In this document: positions 25,817-35,262 of the stretch, one piece after another
How positions within the stretch are numbered: the stretch's first letter is position 1
Layout: each line of letters begins with the position of its first letter
NCBI GenBank assembly: GCA_963714425.1
Contig: CAVQOI010000006.1
Location: forward strand, 62,001 to 126,000
Direction of reading: 5' to 3'
Source of the DNA: DATCYX01 sp963714425
GTDB lineage: Bacteria > Chloroflexota > Anaerolineae > Anaerolineales > UBA4823
DNA: 64,000 nucleotides
Notes under the pieces: generated by a model
What the model was told of the DNA's origin: nothing
The model's database searches: none
What the model saw: the letters and a program-made list of their open reading frames with translations, nothing else
Translations under genes and position numbers: made by a program

Positions 25817-26069
25817 TTTGCAGTGTCCCATTCACGCCAATCCAGAAATGGTTCGGGCGGACGGTGGGGGAAATGCGCACTTCAACGCTGCCACTTTTGA
25901 TGAGATTTTTTCCATTGGATGTCGCTGGAAGGTTCAGCATGCTTGGGTGCACAAAGCACACATTGGGCAGTTTGCCATACTTGTTGCGGTAATACGCTGA
26001 GGCGCGCTCAATCTTGGCGCCGATCTCGGTTTTAGGATCGTTGTCAAACCAAAGCATTCCAATGTTCAT
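25803..26069 (-). CDS. Small conserved-looking protein, unknown
   Basis: An 88-residue soluble protein starting MNIGMLWFDNDPKTEIGAKI and containing YYRNKYGKLPNVCFVHPSM. No family recognised. It follows the P-loop-like gene by 14 bp and probably shares its promoter; its 3' end overlaps convergent holA by 14 bp. Confidence 0.65.
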   Translation of the reverse strand: MNIGMLWFDNDPKTEIGAKIERASAYYRNKYGKLPNVCFVHPSMLNLPATSNGKNLIKSGSVEVRISPTVRPNHFWIGVNGTLQTTEA

Positions 26070-26083
26070 AATCCCTCCTCGGG

Positions 26084-26884
26084 CTAGTCCTGCAGGCTCC
26101 AGAAATGAACCCGCTCATCTCCAAGATGTGTAGCGAAGAAACCCAGAAGTGCCTCATTATCAGTTGTCTCTCGATCTACCAACAAGGATGCAGGTTTCGT
26201 GCTACCTGTCAGATATGTTCCAAAGGCTTCGTAATATCTATTGTGAATACGCCATAATTGCGAAGATTTAACGCTGGCGATGGTCCAAATGGAAGATCCT
26301 GGACCGTGCTCGATTAGCCATTTAAGGTAAGCGTTGACTTCGTAATCATTGTTCTGGACGAAAACGGGTAGGTCATGCAGAACAAGCAGCTCAACTGGTC
26401 CAGGATGTCTCCCATACTTGCGCTGCTCTGCCAGAGCGGAAAATTCGACAACCAGCTCACTGGCATCGCGCTCGTATGCAGAAAGCACTGCCCGACAATT
26501 GGGAAGTTTTTCAATCTTCTCAAACAGTCCAGGAACTGGACTGATCACGCTCATGGCTACTCGATCTGGGGGGTTGAGATAGCCAACGGATAGCAGATAA
26601 GATTGCATGAGACGAGCTTTGCCTGAATGCGCATCACCCTGGATGAGGATCGATCCAGGGGAGGGATCCCTGAGATCGACAAGTAGGGGGAGCCCATCTT
26701 TGCATATCCCGAGGACAGAGGTAAATGGAGGCAGTGGACCAAGCCCCTCTAGCACACCCGAGAGCGTGGTATGTGCCGCATTCTCAATCTGCGAATCTTG
26801 AGATGAAAGCCGGGGCCTCAGTTCTGGGGCTCCGCGTGCTCGAACGTCATAATAAATATCCATGCGCTCTCTTGTGCTGAACAT
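26084..26884 (-). CDS. P-loop-like ATPase with degenerate Walker A
   Basis: A 266-residue protein resembling the nucleotide-binding core of FtsK/HerA-type ATPases. The segment GSILIQGDAHSGKARLMQSY corresponds to a Walker A loop, but the Ser/Thr after the Lys is Ala (SGKA). VELLVLHDLPVFV could be the Walker B strand. GLPLLVDLRDPSPG precedes the loop, as in FtsK-like domains. AAGGTG four bases before the ATG at 26884 supports the start. It forms a two-gene unit with the small gene downstream. Whether it hydrolyses ATP is doubtful. Confidence 0.55.
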   Translation of the reverse strand: MFSTRERMDIYYDVRARGAPELRPRLSSQDSQIENAAHTTLSGVLEGLGPLPPFTSVLGICKDGLPLLVDLRDPSPGSILIQGDAHSGKARLMQSYLLSVGYLNPPDRVAMSVISPVPGLFEKIEKLPNCRAVLSAYERDASELVVEFSALAEQRKYGRHPGPVELLVLHDLPVFVQNNDYEVNAYLKWLIEHGPGSSIWTIASVKSSQLWRIHNRYYEAFGTYLTGSTKPASLLVDRETTDNEALLGFFATHLGDERVHFWSLQD

Positions 26885-26970
26885 GGTTCACCTTCTAGGA
26901 GAATAATTAAATCATACCAGAACATTTGTTCTATGTCAAGAGGAATTCATCCGCTTTTGTCAAGTACTCA

Positions 26971-26998
26971 TTGACATTCGATTTTCTTGTGCTATATT
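26971..26998 (+). promoter_or_regulatory. sigma70 promoter of the beta-helix gene
   Basis: TTGACA, 16-bp spacer, TATATT, about 120 bp upstream of the ATG at 27118. This gives a 5' leader of roughly 110 nt with no obvious structure. Confidence 0.6.
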
Positions 26999-27117
26999 GA
27001 AATTACTCATTGATGGGTTGCTCATCACACTGGCAAATCCCAACTGTCTTTATTACCGATCAAACGCCGAATAATCTTGAAGACGTAACGTCCGGACAAC
27101 TCCGGGGGGAGGGTGCG

Positions 27118-29856
27118 ATGAAGAAGTGGAAGATGACACCTTGGATCTGCCTGATCGCAACCATCTTCTTCCTTACTACTTTAAGCTCTGCTGCTGGAGC
27201 CACGGCAACAAGCCAGATCGTCGTCAAGACGATCGAAGACGACGCTATCCCCAACGGTAACTGCACCTTGCGCGAGGCGATCCTGGCAGCCAACTCTGAC
27301 ATGCCAGTGGACGCTTGTCAAGCCGGCTCTGGTGACGACGTGATCCTGTTACCAGCAGGTGTGTACTCGCTGACCGTTGTGGGCAGTAATGAAGATCTCG
27401 GTATAACCGGCGATCTGGATATCAGTGCCTCGGTTACCATTCGCGGGCAGGGATCGGATGTATCGATCATCCAGGGTTTCATTGATACGTTATATGATAC
27501 CGATCGTGATCGATCTATCCATATCTTGCCTGGCGCTGGGATCGTGAAGCTGCACCATCTTGCGTTGAATAACTCCCCAGCTCTGATGAATGGAAAAGCC
27601 GTTTTCAATGAAGCCCAGCTCATCCTTGAAGATTGCGTTTTAAGCAATAACTCCTCAGGCGATTTCGATGGCTTCCGGGGAGGCGGCATTAATAATGCGG
27701 GTACGCTTGAGCTGCGCCGCTGCCAGCTCAGCCATAACCAGGCAACTTATGGAGGGGCAATCTTCAATGCTGGGAACGCAACAATCGAGGAAACCAATTT
27801 TCTGAATAACGCTGCCGATGACGACAGTTATGCTGGCGGAATATATAACGATGGGGATTTGACCATTACCGGCAGCACCTTTAATGGAAACTTCAGTGGT
27901 GTCGGTGCAGCAATCTACAACCGCGCAAACCTGGTCGTTCTGGATAGCCACCTGGATCACAATAACAGCCGCTTCGTCGCTGGTGCGCTAGGGAATACTG
28001 GGATGGCACGTCTGGAAAACATCACTGCCAATCAAAATGGAACCGGGCATGCTGTGGGGGCGATCAGCAACAGTGGCACATTAATCCTGACCCACAGCAC
28101 CATCGCAGGCAACCTGAGCTACGATTATGCTGGAGCCATCTACCAGTCGAGTGGGCATATGACCATCGAGGATACGGATATCTCTGGCAACCAGACAGAT
28201 GGTGATGGTGGAGCGATATTCGTTTCCGGTGGGCAGGCCAGCTTGATCCGTGCGACCCTCAAGGAGAACATCAGCCGGTACGACGACGGGGGTGCGATCT
28301 ATTTGTCCGCAGGCGAGCTCATCTTGCAGGATAGCGTCCTCGAAGGGAACGAGGCCAAGCTTGCTGGTGGGGGGGTGTTCGCCCTGGGTGGATCTGTCAC
28401 CCTGGAGCGCTCGGAGATAATCAAGAACAAGACCGGTCAGAATGGTGGCGGCATCTTCCAGGAGGCAGGCCGATTGCAGTTACGAGACAGCCAGGTAAAC
28501 CAAAACTATGCTGCTAATCACGGGGGTGGAATTTTCAGCTATGCCGAGCTCGATATCCAACAATCAGAGATCAATCAAAACGAGATCGAGAGGGATGGGG
28601 CTGGCATCTATTTGACAGGTAGCCTGTCTTTGGTCAATTCGACCATTTCGAGGAATAATGGCTACGGCACCGGTGGGGGCATCTACAATGAAGGGAGATT
28701 GGTTGCCCTTCGCAGCCGGGTGGTCGGCAACTGGGGCTGGGCATTCTCGTCCAGTGGTGTGGATGGTGGCGGTGGTATTTATAACCTGGGTGCTGCGGAG
28801 ATCCAGGAATGTGAGATCGGCGGGAATTTCACTATCGCGGATGGCGGTGGCATCGCCAATGCCGGCAGTCTGGTCCTCCGCAATAGCACCGTTAGCGGGA
28901 ATTGGGGGCGCAGTTGGGCTGGCGGCCTCAAGCAAAGCGATGGGGGCACATCGAACATCGAGAATGTAACCTTCACCTACAATCAGGGTGACCTGGGCGG
29001 TGGCGGCGTGGGGATCGCAGGCGGCACCGCCAGCCTCAACCATGTGACTATCTTCAACAACATCGATGCCATCGGCTTTTTAGGCAATATTGGTGGGGCG
29101 CTCGAGGTCTCTAACAGCGGCGCGCTCACCATCCAAAACACTCTGGTCGCGGGCAATAAGGTATATGGCGAGGGTCCTCTGCAACCGACAGTAGATTGCA
29201 ACCTGTGGCCCGGCGCCAGCGTTACCAACCTGGGATATAACCTGATTGGTATCGTCGATGGATGCAATTGGACCTCGGCGCCTGGCGACCTGACCGGCAC
29301 GCTGTCGAATATCCTGGATGCGCGCCTGTTCAACCTGGGGCCATTCGGTGGCTTGACCAAAACAACCCCTCCAAAATTCGGCAGCCCGGCAATGGATGCC
29401 GCCAATCCAGTCTCCTGCTTGCCGGCTGACCAGCGAGGAATACACCGGCCGCAGGGTGGTGGCTGCGACATCGGCGCTGTGGAGGCAATCCAAATCGACG
29501 CTGCCATCGATATCAAGCCAAACTCATTCAGCAATGTCATCGACCGCAACAGCTCGCATCGCGTGACGGTTGTAGTCTTCTCAACACAACTTTTTGATGC
29601 AAGCAACCAGCTGGATCAGACGACATTGACATTCGGTCATACTGGAAACGAAGCTTCGCTTTTCCATACGAGGGGGAAGATCGCCTGCTTCCCCAGAGAT
29701 ATCAACCAGGATGGCATGCCCGATTTGGTTTGCGAATTCGTGATCGCCCACACCGGGTTCCAATGCGGCGACTCGATCGGCATTCTGCGCGCGTATGGAT
29801 TTCAAAAGGAACTGATCGAGGGTCAGGATCGGGTCAGGATTGTCCCCTGCCCGTAA
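27118..29856 (+). CDS. Secreted parallel beta-helix (CSLREA) surface protein
   Basis: A 912-residue exported protein. It has a signal peptide (MTPWICLIATIFFLTTLSSAAGA), then the CSLREA-type opening NGNCTLREAILAAN, then about 25 turns of a right-handed beta-helix. The turns contain recurring GGGIYN, GGAIFN, NNxSG and LExCxLSxN patterns. The C-terminal part is a separate domain (ATTLTFGHTGNE-like region, DINQDGMPDLVCEF) resembling calcium-type repeats. The start at 27118 has GGAGG five bases upstream; the open frame continues further but without a ribosome site. Likely adhesion or polysaccharide interaction at the cell surface. Confidence 0.84.
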   Translation: MKKWKMTPWICLIATIFFLTTLSSAAGATATSQIVVKTIEDDAIPNGNCTLREAILAANSDMPVDACQAGSGDDVILLPAGVYSLTVVGSNEDLGITGDLDISASVTIRGQGSDVSIIQGFIDTLYDTDRDRSIHILPGAGIVKLHHLALNNSPALMNGKAVFNEAQLILEDCVLSNNSSGDFDGFRGGGINNAGTLELRRCQLSHNQATYGGAIFNAGNATIEETNFLNNAADDDSYAGGIYNDGDLTITGSTFNGNFSGVGAAIYNRANLVVLDSHLDHNNSRFVAGALGNTGMARLENITANQNGTGHAVGAISNSGTLILTHSTIAGNLSYDYAGAIYQSSGHMTIEDTDISGNQTDGDGGAIFVSGGQASLIRATLKENISRYDDGGAIYLSAGELILQDSVLEGNEAKLAGGGVFALGGSVTLERSEIIKNKTGQNGGGIFQEAGRLQLRDSQVNQNYAANHGGGIFSYAELDIQQSEINQNEIERDGAGIYLTGSLSLVNSTISRNNGYGTGGGIYNEGRLVALRSRVVGNWGWAFSSSGVDGGGGIYNLGAAEIQECEIGGNFTIADGGGIANAGSLVLRNSTVSGNWGRSWAGGLKQSDGGTSNIENVTFTYNQGDLGGGGVGIAGGTASLNHVTIFNNIDAIGFLGNIGGALEVSNSGALTIQNTLVAGNKVYGEGPLQPTVDCNLWPGASVTNLGYNLIGIVDGCNWTSAPGDLTGTLSNILDARLFNLGPFGGLTKTTPPKFGSPAMDAANPVSCLPADQRGIHRPQGGGCDIGAVEAIQIDAAIDIKPNSFSNVIDRNSSHRVTVVVFSTQLFDASNQLDQTTLTFGHTGNEASLFHTRGKIACFPRDINQDGMPDLVCEFVIAHTGFQCGDSIGILRAYGFQKELIEGQDRVRIVPCP

Positions 29857-29860
29857 CGGT

Positions 29861-31111
29861 CTAGAGCTCTGAGCTTATCCTCAACCACAGACTGATGCTC
29901 TCGATATGGTAGGTTTGGGGGAATGCGTCAAAAGGCGTGATTTCGTCGAGCTGGTAGCCCGCGTCGATGAAGGTTTTGCCATCCCGCGCCAGGGTTGCCG
30001 GGTCGCAGGAAACATACGCGATGCAGGCTGGCTGCATAGCTGCCACCCGTTCTGCGACATCTTTGCCCCAGCCTGCGCGTGGCGGGTCGACCAGGATGAT
30101 CTCCGGGCGCAGGTCCAGGTTGGTGATCACCTGCTCGACCTGCGCCTCGTAAAGCTCAACATTCTCAAATTCTTCGAGATTGGCTTCGAAATCGGCGCAG
30201 GCATATCGGGATGCCTCCACTGCTACCAGCCTGCTGACACGCTCTGCCAGGAAGGCGCTGAAAAGGCCCACGCCGCTATACAGCTCTAGGAGGGTGACTC
30301 CAGTGTGCAGTGGCAGTCTCTCCAGCAGGTGGGCGACCATTGCTCCGGCAATGCCAGTATTGGCCTGGAAGAAAGCCCCTGCTGAGACGCGGAATGTGCG
30401 CTCGAGCACGTCAATCTCCACAGCCTGGCTGCCCGCCAGCACAAGCGGTCCTTCAGGCCCCAGGTGGACCACCGAGAGCGGCAGCTCCTCCACGCTGAGC
30501 TCAGGCGTGTCGGGCGTGCTGCTTTCCAGCATGACCTGAATATCCTCGCCGGCACCCTGGCGAATTCCGATGCGCTCCAGGTCAGGGATGTACTCGAGAT
30601 CGAGCTGTGGCCACACCGATCCGATCGCTGTCTCGGGCAGATGACATTCCTCGATCTTGAATACCTGGTCGGAGCGCGCTTTATGGAATCCAAGAGCGCC
30701 TGATGGCGTTAGATGAAATTGTATGTGATTGCGGTATTCCCAAGGTTGGGGCGAGGGGACGGTCTGGCTAACCAGCGGATCCGGGATTCCGCCGATGCGC
30801 TGCAACTGCTGGCGCAGGATCTCTTGCTTGGCTACAAGTTGAGCCTCGTAAGTCAGGTGTTGGTAATGGCACCCACCGCACATGCTGTAATGTTTGCAGC
30901 GCGGCGTGATCCGATGCGGTGTACTCTCCAGCACTTCCAACAGCTCGGCCCGGGCATAACTGCGCTTTTCCTCCACCAGGCGCACAGACACCCGCTCACC
31001 GGGGATAGCAAACGGGACGAATACAGCCCGCCCGTCAGGCAGCCTGCCGAAGGCCTCTCCGCCGAAGGCGTGGCTCAACAGCTCAACTTCGATGTAGGAT
31101 AATGAATTCAT
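29861..31111 (-). CDS. rlmD: 23S rRNA (uracil-C5)-methyltransferase, RlmD-like
   Basis: A 416-residue TRAM-domain RNA methyltransferase that forms 5-methyluridine. The N-terminal TRAM domain (about 5-60) is followed by CKHYSMCGGCHYQHL with iron-sulphur Cys residues, a SAM domain (LLELYSGVGLFSAFLA), DPPRAGWG and the catalytic Cys in YVSCDPATLARD. The paralogues TrmA, RlmC and RlmD differ in target, so rlmD is the best guess only. Its start overlaps the aminotransferase gene by 29 bp, so it is translated from the same messenger. Confidence 0.86.
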   Translation of the reverse strand: MNSLSYIEVELLSHAFGGEAFGRLPDGRAVFVPFAIPGERVSVRLVEEKRSYARAELLEVLESTPHRITPRCKHYSMCGGCHYQHLTYEAQLVAKQEILRQQLQRIGGIPDPLVSQTVPSPQPWEYRNHIQFHLTPSGALGFHKARSDQVFKIEECHLPETAIGSVWPQLDLEYIPDLERIGIRQGAGEDIQVMLESSTPDTPELSVEELPLSVVHLGPEGPLVLAGSQAVEIDVLERTFRVSAGAFFQANTGIAGAMVAHLLERLPLHTGVTLLELYSGVGLFSAFLAERVSRLVAVEASRYACADFEANLEEFENVELYEAQVEQVITNLDLRPEIILVDPPRAGWGKDVAERVAAMQPACIAYVSCDPATLARDGKTFIDAGYQLDEITPFDAFPQTYHIESISLWLRISSEL

Positions 31112-32159
31112 CCAGCGCCTCGAGCAACCGCTCGATGTCTGCCATGCGCGTCTCGCCCATGTGAGCGATGCGGAAGGTTTCGCCCTTCAATGGACCGTAG
31201 CCGTTGGCGATGCGCATCTCTCGCTCGAGTAAGAACTTATTGAGCTGGGCGATATCATACTTGCGGGAGTTCTTTACGGTTGTCACAGTTTGCGAGCGGA
31301 AGCCCTCTGGTGCGAACAGGCTCAGACCGGATTGCAGCGCCCAGTCTTGCACGCTGCTCGCCATGGCGCTGTGCCGTGCAAAGCGCTGTTCCAGCCCCTC
31401 AGCCAGGATATGCTTGATCTGTTCGTCCAGGGCATAAATGAGCGAGAGCGCCGGCGTGGCAGGGGTGGAATCCTTCAGGCGGTGCTTCTCCATGCGGACA
31501 AAATCAAAATACCAGCCCCGGTTAGGAACATCCTCGGCGTAAGCGAGTGCCCGGTCTGAGACCGCCCCCAGCGCCAGACCAGGAGGCAATGCAAGGCACT
31601 TCTGAGACGACGTGAGCAGCATGTCGATGCCCCAGGCGTCCATCTCGATTTTGGCGCCGCCCAGCGAGGAGACGGCGTCTACGCAGATCAGCGTATCTGG
31701 GCTTGCCTGTCGAGCTGCTTCAGCGATCTCTTGCACAGGGTTCTGCACACCGCTAGACGTCTCGTTGTGCACCACGGTGAGCACCTCATAACGCTTGTCA
31801 TGCAGGGCACCGGCGACGAGTTCCCCAGTGATGGGGTGGTTCCATGCTGTCTCCAGCAAGTCGGCATGCTTGCCGTTTGCCTTCGCTGTTTCATACCAGC
31901 GTTTGGCGAATGCGCCGTTGACGCAGGAGAGCACACTCTCCCTGGCCAGGTTGCGCACGCTGGCTTCTTGCAGCCCGCTGCCAGAAGCAGCGAAGATGAA
32001 GACTCGCTGCTGGGTGTAGAAAAGCTGGCGCGCCTGGTCGGAGACGCGTTGGAAAATGGCCTCAAATTCTTTACTGCGGTGAGGCAGCATGGGGCGGGTT
32101 TGGGCAGCCAGGATTTCGGCATCAACGTCTACTGGACCTGGGACGAACATGTGGGACAT
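31083..32159 (-). CDS. Class V aminotransferase (Ser-pyruvate/Ala-glyoxylate type)
   Basis: A 358-residue PLP-dependent enzyme of the alanine-glyoxylate / serine-pyruvate branch. It starts MFVPGPVDVDAEILAA, then IFAASGSGLQEASVRNL, NETSSGVQNPVQEIAE, DAVSSLGGAKIEMDAWGID and the PLP lysine in LLTSSQKCLALPPGLAL. It could act on serine, phosphoserine, alanine or glyoxylate. It is upstream of and overlaps the RNA methyltransferase gene. Confidence 0.9.
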   Translation of the reverse strand: MSHMFVPGPVDVDAEILAAQTRPMLPHRSKEFEAIFQRVSDQARQLFYTQQRVFIFAASGSGLQEASVRNLARESVLSCVNGAFAKRWYETAKANGKHADLLETAWNHPITGELVAGALHDKRYEVLTVVHNETSSGVQNPVQEIAEAARQASPDTLICVDAVSSLGGAKIEMDAWGIDMLLTSSQKCLALPPGLALGAVSDRALAYAEDVPNRGWYFDFVRMEKHRLKDSTPATPALSLIYALDEQIKHILAEGLEQRFARHSAMASSVQDWALQSGLSLFAPEGFRSQTVTTVKNSRKYDIAQLNKFLLEREMRIANGYGPLKGETFRIAHMGETRMADIERLLEALDEFIILHRS

Positions 32160-32175
32160 AAAACCTCCAAGGGCG

Positions 32176-32327
32176 GAAAGTGAACAGTGAATAGTGAGCA
32201 GTGAGGTGTCAGTAAGGAACGCAACTCTTATTGTTCCTTCAATCTAATATTTTACTATCCTCTTTGTATCTCTTCACTGTCCACTCATAACTACTCTCTC
32301 GTATCTACTCTCTATTCTCCAACATCG
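32176..32327. repeat. Facing purine and pyrimidine heptamer tracts
   Basis: A purine tract AGTGAACAGTGAATAGTGAG is followed 80-120 bp later by pyrimidine tracts (TCACTGTCCACTCATAACTA and TATCTACTCTCTATTCTCC), an inverted arrangement. It fills most of the gap between the aminotransferase and the peptidase genes. Confidence 0.5.
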
Positions 32328-32340
32328 TATAATACAGCCT

Positions 32341-33867
32341 ATGCGCCGCCCTCTGATCATCCTATTCGCCATCCTGCTGCTCGCCTGTCAGGCAGTCACT
32401 CAGTTGCCGGCACTCATCGCCCCAGAAATGCCTACCCCTGCTGTGGCGCCATCTGCCACAGTCATTCCCAAGCCAACAGCCACCGGGCAGGCGCCAGCAA
32501 CCGTTCTTCCAGATGGAGCGCCCTTCAATGTTCGTTACCACCCGGATGGCGGCTTGTACACCGGCGACCAGGTGAGCTTCGAGATCATCGCCCCGCCGAG
32601 CATCGATGTTTCCGGAGACAGCGCCACGGTGCAGGTGGCAGGTGTGCAAGAGATCTTCGGTCCGGAAGAATTTGGAAATTTTGGTATTGCCAGGCGCAAG
32701 CAAGCCACCCTGACCTGGGCCTGGGATACACGCGGCTGGGAACCTGGTAATTACGATGTGACCTTTTCCATCCAGCCTGAAGGCGTGCAATGGACGGAGA
32801 CGGTGGCCCTGCTCCCCAGGAGCGAGCTGCCGAGGGAGCAAGCTGGGGCGCGCTGGGCTCAGGCGGAGAGCGATTGCTGCCTGCTGTATTACATTACGAA
32901 TACAGATGCTGAGCGCGATCTGGAAGAGCTGCTGGAGCTGGCCGACCGCCAGGCGGCAATTGTGGAAGGGCGCTACCTGGCTCAGCTGCCTCTGGGCGAG
33001 AGCGCCCGCAGGCGCGTGCAAGCCGGCTTTCCCCAGCCGGTGAAGTTGGTGATCTTGCCGCGCGTCCTGGGACACGGTGGCTTCACCAATAGCGAGGTGA
33101 TTGCAATCTCCTATCTTGACCAGCGCTATTCCGGCGGTGACCCGGGGATTGTCTTGCGCCATGAGATGGTGCATTACCTGGATAACCACCTGGGCGGCGA
33201 ACTGCGCCCGACGATTCTCGTGGAAGGCTTAGCGGTGTACCTCAGCGGCGGGCATTTCAAGGAAGAGTCCATCTTGCCACGCGCGGCGGCGCTTCTTGAG
33301 TTGGGATGGTACAAGCCGCTGGCATCTCTGGCAAAGGACTTCTACCCATCACAGCACGAGACCGGATACCTGCAAGCCGGAGCGCTGGTGGATTACATGG
33401 TGGAGCGCTGGGGGTGGGAGGCTTTTGAAGAATTTTACCGGGGTATGCTCCCGGATTCGTCCGGCTCGGGGCAAGTGCAGGTCATGGATGCCTCCCTGCA
33501 GAAATATTTCGGCCTTCGCCTGGACCAGTTGGAGACAGGCTTCATAGGCTGGCTGCAAAGCCAGGCCTATACCCAATCAGACCTGGACGACTTGCGCCTG
33601 ACGGTGGCTTTCTATGACACCGTGCGACGCTACCAGCAAGAACTTGATCCATCCGCGTATTACCTCACCGCCTGGCTGCCCGATGGCGAGCAGATGCGCC
33701 AGCGCGGCATTGTAGCGGATTACCTGCGCCATCCGGAAAGCAGTGCCAATGTGCTCATCGAGATGCTGCTGGTCTCCGCAGACGGTCACCTGCAAGAAGG
33801 GGAATATGAGTTTGCCGAGCGTTTGCTGGATGCTGCCAATGGCGTTCTGGATGGGTTCGGTGGGTGA
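32341..33867 (+). CDS. Secreted HExxH metallopeptidase-like lipoprotein
   Basis: A 508-residue lipoprotein: basic start, hydrophobic LIILFAILLLAC lipobox, Thr/Pro-rich spacer, a beta-rich domain (about 60-160) and a peptidase-like domain. The zinc motif is RHEMVHYLDNH with a downstream VEGLAVYLSGG, whose Glu would be the third ligand, as in gluzincins and the MA-superfamily 'peptidase MA-like' domain. Protease activity is inferred only. The start is at 32341, directly downstream of repeat DNA. Confidence 0.82.
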   Translation: MRRPLIILFAILLLACQAVTQLPALIAPEMPTPAVAPSATVIPKPTATGQAPATVLPDGAPFNVRYHPDGGLYTGDQVSFEIIAPPSIDVSGDSATVQVAGVQEIFGPEEFGNFGIARRKQATLTWAWDTRGWEPGNYDVTFSIQPEGVQWTETVALLPRSELPREQAGARWAQAESDCCLLYYITNTDAERDLEELLELADRQAAIVEGRYLAQLPLGESARRRVQAGFPQPVKLVILPRVLGHGGFTNSEVIAISYLDQRYSGGDPGIVLRHEMVHYLDNHLGGELRPTILVEGLAVYLSGGHFKEESILPRAAALLELGWYKPLASLAKDFYPSQHETGYLQAGALVDYMVERWGWEAFEEFYRGMLPDSSGSGQVQVMDASLQKYFGLRLDQLETGFIGWLQSQAYTQSDLDDLRLTVAFYDTVRRYQQELDPSAYYLTAWLPDGEQMRQRGIVADYLRHPESSANVLIEMLLVSADGHLQEGEYEFAERLLDAANGVLDGFGG

Positions 33868-33941
33868 TAGCCTTATTCGAATTTTGTCTAAGGGGGTGAA
33901 CGGGCGAATTAAGAAAACAGTGTGCTGATCGCCAACAGACG

Positions 33942-34226
33942 TCAGGACTCGTCCTGATTCGCCATTTTTTTCAGCCGGTACCTGCCCTTGCCAGTCTTCC
34001 ACTGGCGCTCCAGCTTCATAGCCTCCTGGCGGGAGCCAACCTGCTCGTAGTGCAGGATGCGCTCAGCTTTGTGCTTCTTCGTCCAGCGGGCAGCTTTGCC
34101 TGCCTGGTGCTGCCGGAAGCGCCTGCTGAGGTCGTTCGTCCAGCCGATATAAATGCTGCCATCCTCGCACAGCAGGGCGTACACGCAGTGCTGTCCTGGC
34201 AGCGGCAGTGGATTTCCCAAGCCCAC
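33942..34226 (-). CDS. GIY-YIG endonuclease-like protein (UPF0213 type)
   Basis: A single-domain GIY-YIG protein of about 94 residues: VYALLCEDGSIYIGWTNDLSRRFRQHQAGKAARWTKKHKA, with the two strand motifs, the catalytic Arg and the downstream ERQWKTGKGRYRLKK. The frame extends to an ATG at 34280, but that ATG lies inside a perfect 42-bp palindrome and encodes non-family residues. GTG at 34226 is preferred. Function in the cell is unknown. Confidence 0.75.
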   Translation of the reverse strand: MGLGNPLPLPGQHCVYALLCEDGSIYIGWTNDLSRRFRQHQAGKAARWTKKHKAERILHYEQVGSRQEAMKLERQWKTGKGRYRLKKMANQDES

Positions 34227-34248
34227 CCCTTTAGCCCCGGTAATAATA

Positions 34249-34290
34249 GCCGGAATGGGTGGCGTGCGCGCGCACGCCACCCATTCCGGC
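34249..34290. repeat. Perfect 42-bp palindrome
   Basis: Positions 34249-34269 and 34270-34290 are exact reverse complements with no loop. It is flanked by a second hairpin (34299-34322). It could cruciform or act as a transcription-end signal between two minus-strand genes; no T-run is present. Confidence 0.85.
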
Positions 34291-34298
34291 TTTCTCCC

Positions 34299-34322
34299 CC
34301 GCTCTCCATTTTGGAGAGCGGC
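34299..34322. repeat. Hairpin GCTCTCC-ATTT-GGAGAGC
   Basis: CCGCTCTCC / GGAGAGCGG with an ATTT-type loop, immediately right of the 42-bp palindrome and before the end of the FHA gene. Confidence 0.5.
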
Positions 34323-34403
34323 CGAAGGTCTGCGACCGCCGCGTGCGCCTGCTGCGCAACCAGGCAGGTAGGGAAGCAGAGTGGGGGGTGAGGATAAATA
34401 ATC

Positions 34404-35072
34404 TCAAGGGCAGGGCACGCCTCCGAGTAATGGATACAAGAAGCTGATCCAGCTAAAGGGCGGCTCGCACCATAGGCGGAAGGAGTCCACCACGAACAGC
34501 CCGCCGACGCCGACACACAGCGCGATCACCAGGCAGCCGCAGCCGGCGATGATCATGGTGCGCCGGTTGAACCTGCCCCCTTCGGGTTCCTCTTGATAAT
34601 AAGTCTCCGCAGGACCTTCGGGGATCTGACCGGTGTATGCCGGTGCGGGGGGACGCTGGGATGCGGCAGGTTGCTGAGGAGGGATGTAGGTCTGCTTGGG
34701 AGGTGGCGGGGTCGGAGGATACGCTGGCACCTGGTGCGGCGCGGCAACCACTGTGGCGTCGGCGTCGTATCCAGCTTCATAGGCCATGCTCACGTTTTCG
34801 CCGACCATGACCAATTCCCCTGGGCGCAGGATGTGCGGTCCCATCAAGCGCTGCCCATTGACAAAGGTGCCGTTGGTGGAGCCAAGGTCCTCCAGCATGT
34901 ATCCGGCGGCTTGCAGGATCAGGCGGGAATGCTTGCGGGAAACTTCCGAGTTGTTGACGACGATATCGTTGTTTACATCGCGGCCAATGTAAATTTCGCC
35001 TTTGGCGAGCTCAAATACTTTCCCTGGGGTCGGTCCCGTCCGCATGATCAACTGAAAGGATTGTGAAGCCAT
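34404..35072 (-). CDS. FHA-domain membrane protein
   Basis: A 222-residue protein with one N-terminal phosphothreonine-binding FHA domain (IYIGRDVNNDIVVNNSEVSRKHSRL, DLGSTNGTFVNG), a Pro-rich linker and one membrane helix near the C-terminus (MIIAGCGCLVIALCVGVGGLF). It can recruit proteins phosphorylated by Hanks-type kinases such as the two encoded in this window. An AGGAGG site precedes the ATG. It has its own promoter. Confidence 0.88.
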   Translation of the reverse strand: MASQSFQLIMRTGPTPGKVFELAKGEIYIGRDVNNDIVVNNSEVSRKHSRLILQAAGYMLEDLGSTNGTFVNGQRLMGPHILRPGELVMVGENVSMAYEAGYDADATVVAAPHQVPAYPPTPPPPKQTYIPPQQPAASQRPPAPAYTGQIPEGPAETYYQEEPEGGRFNRRTMIIAGCGCLVIALCVGVGGLFVVDSFRLWCEPPFSWISFLYPLLGGVPCP

Positions 35073-35129
35073 GTTGTTCCTCCTCGTGTGTCAGGCGCTA
35101 TCACTCCCATGATTGGCCTTCCACCCCAT

Positions 35130-35158
35130 AGTGTAATAACTTTTGGGGATTGTGTCAA
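35130..35158 (-). promoter_or_regulatory. sigma70 promoter of the FHA gene
   Basis: On the minus strand, TTGACA (35158-35153), 17-bp spacer, TACACT (35135-35130), about 55 bp upstream of the start codon. Confidence 0.65.
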
Positions 35159-35262
35159 ACAAATTCAGTCGCAATCTGTGCCTGAATTAGGGGTGCAAAT
35201 TTCGGGCCACGGGCGCCTGCCTGCACTTGGGGAGAGCTCGTCCGATATTGGGGATCTCATCA

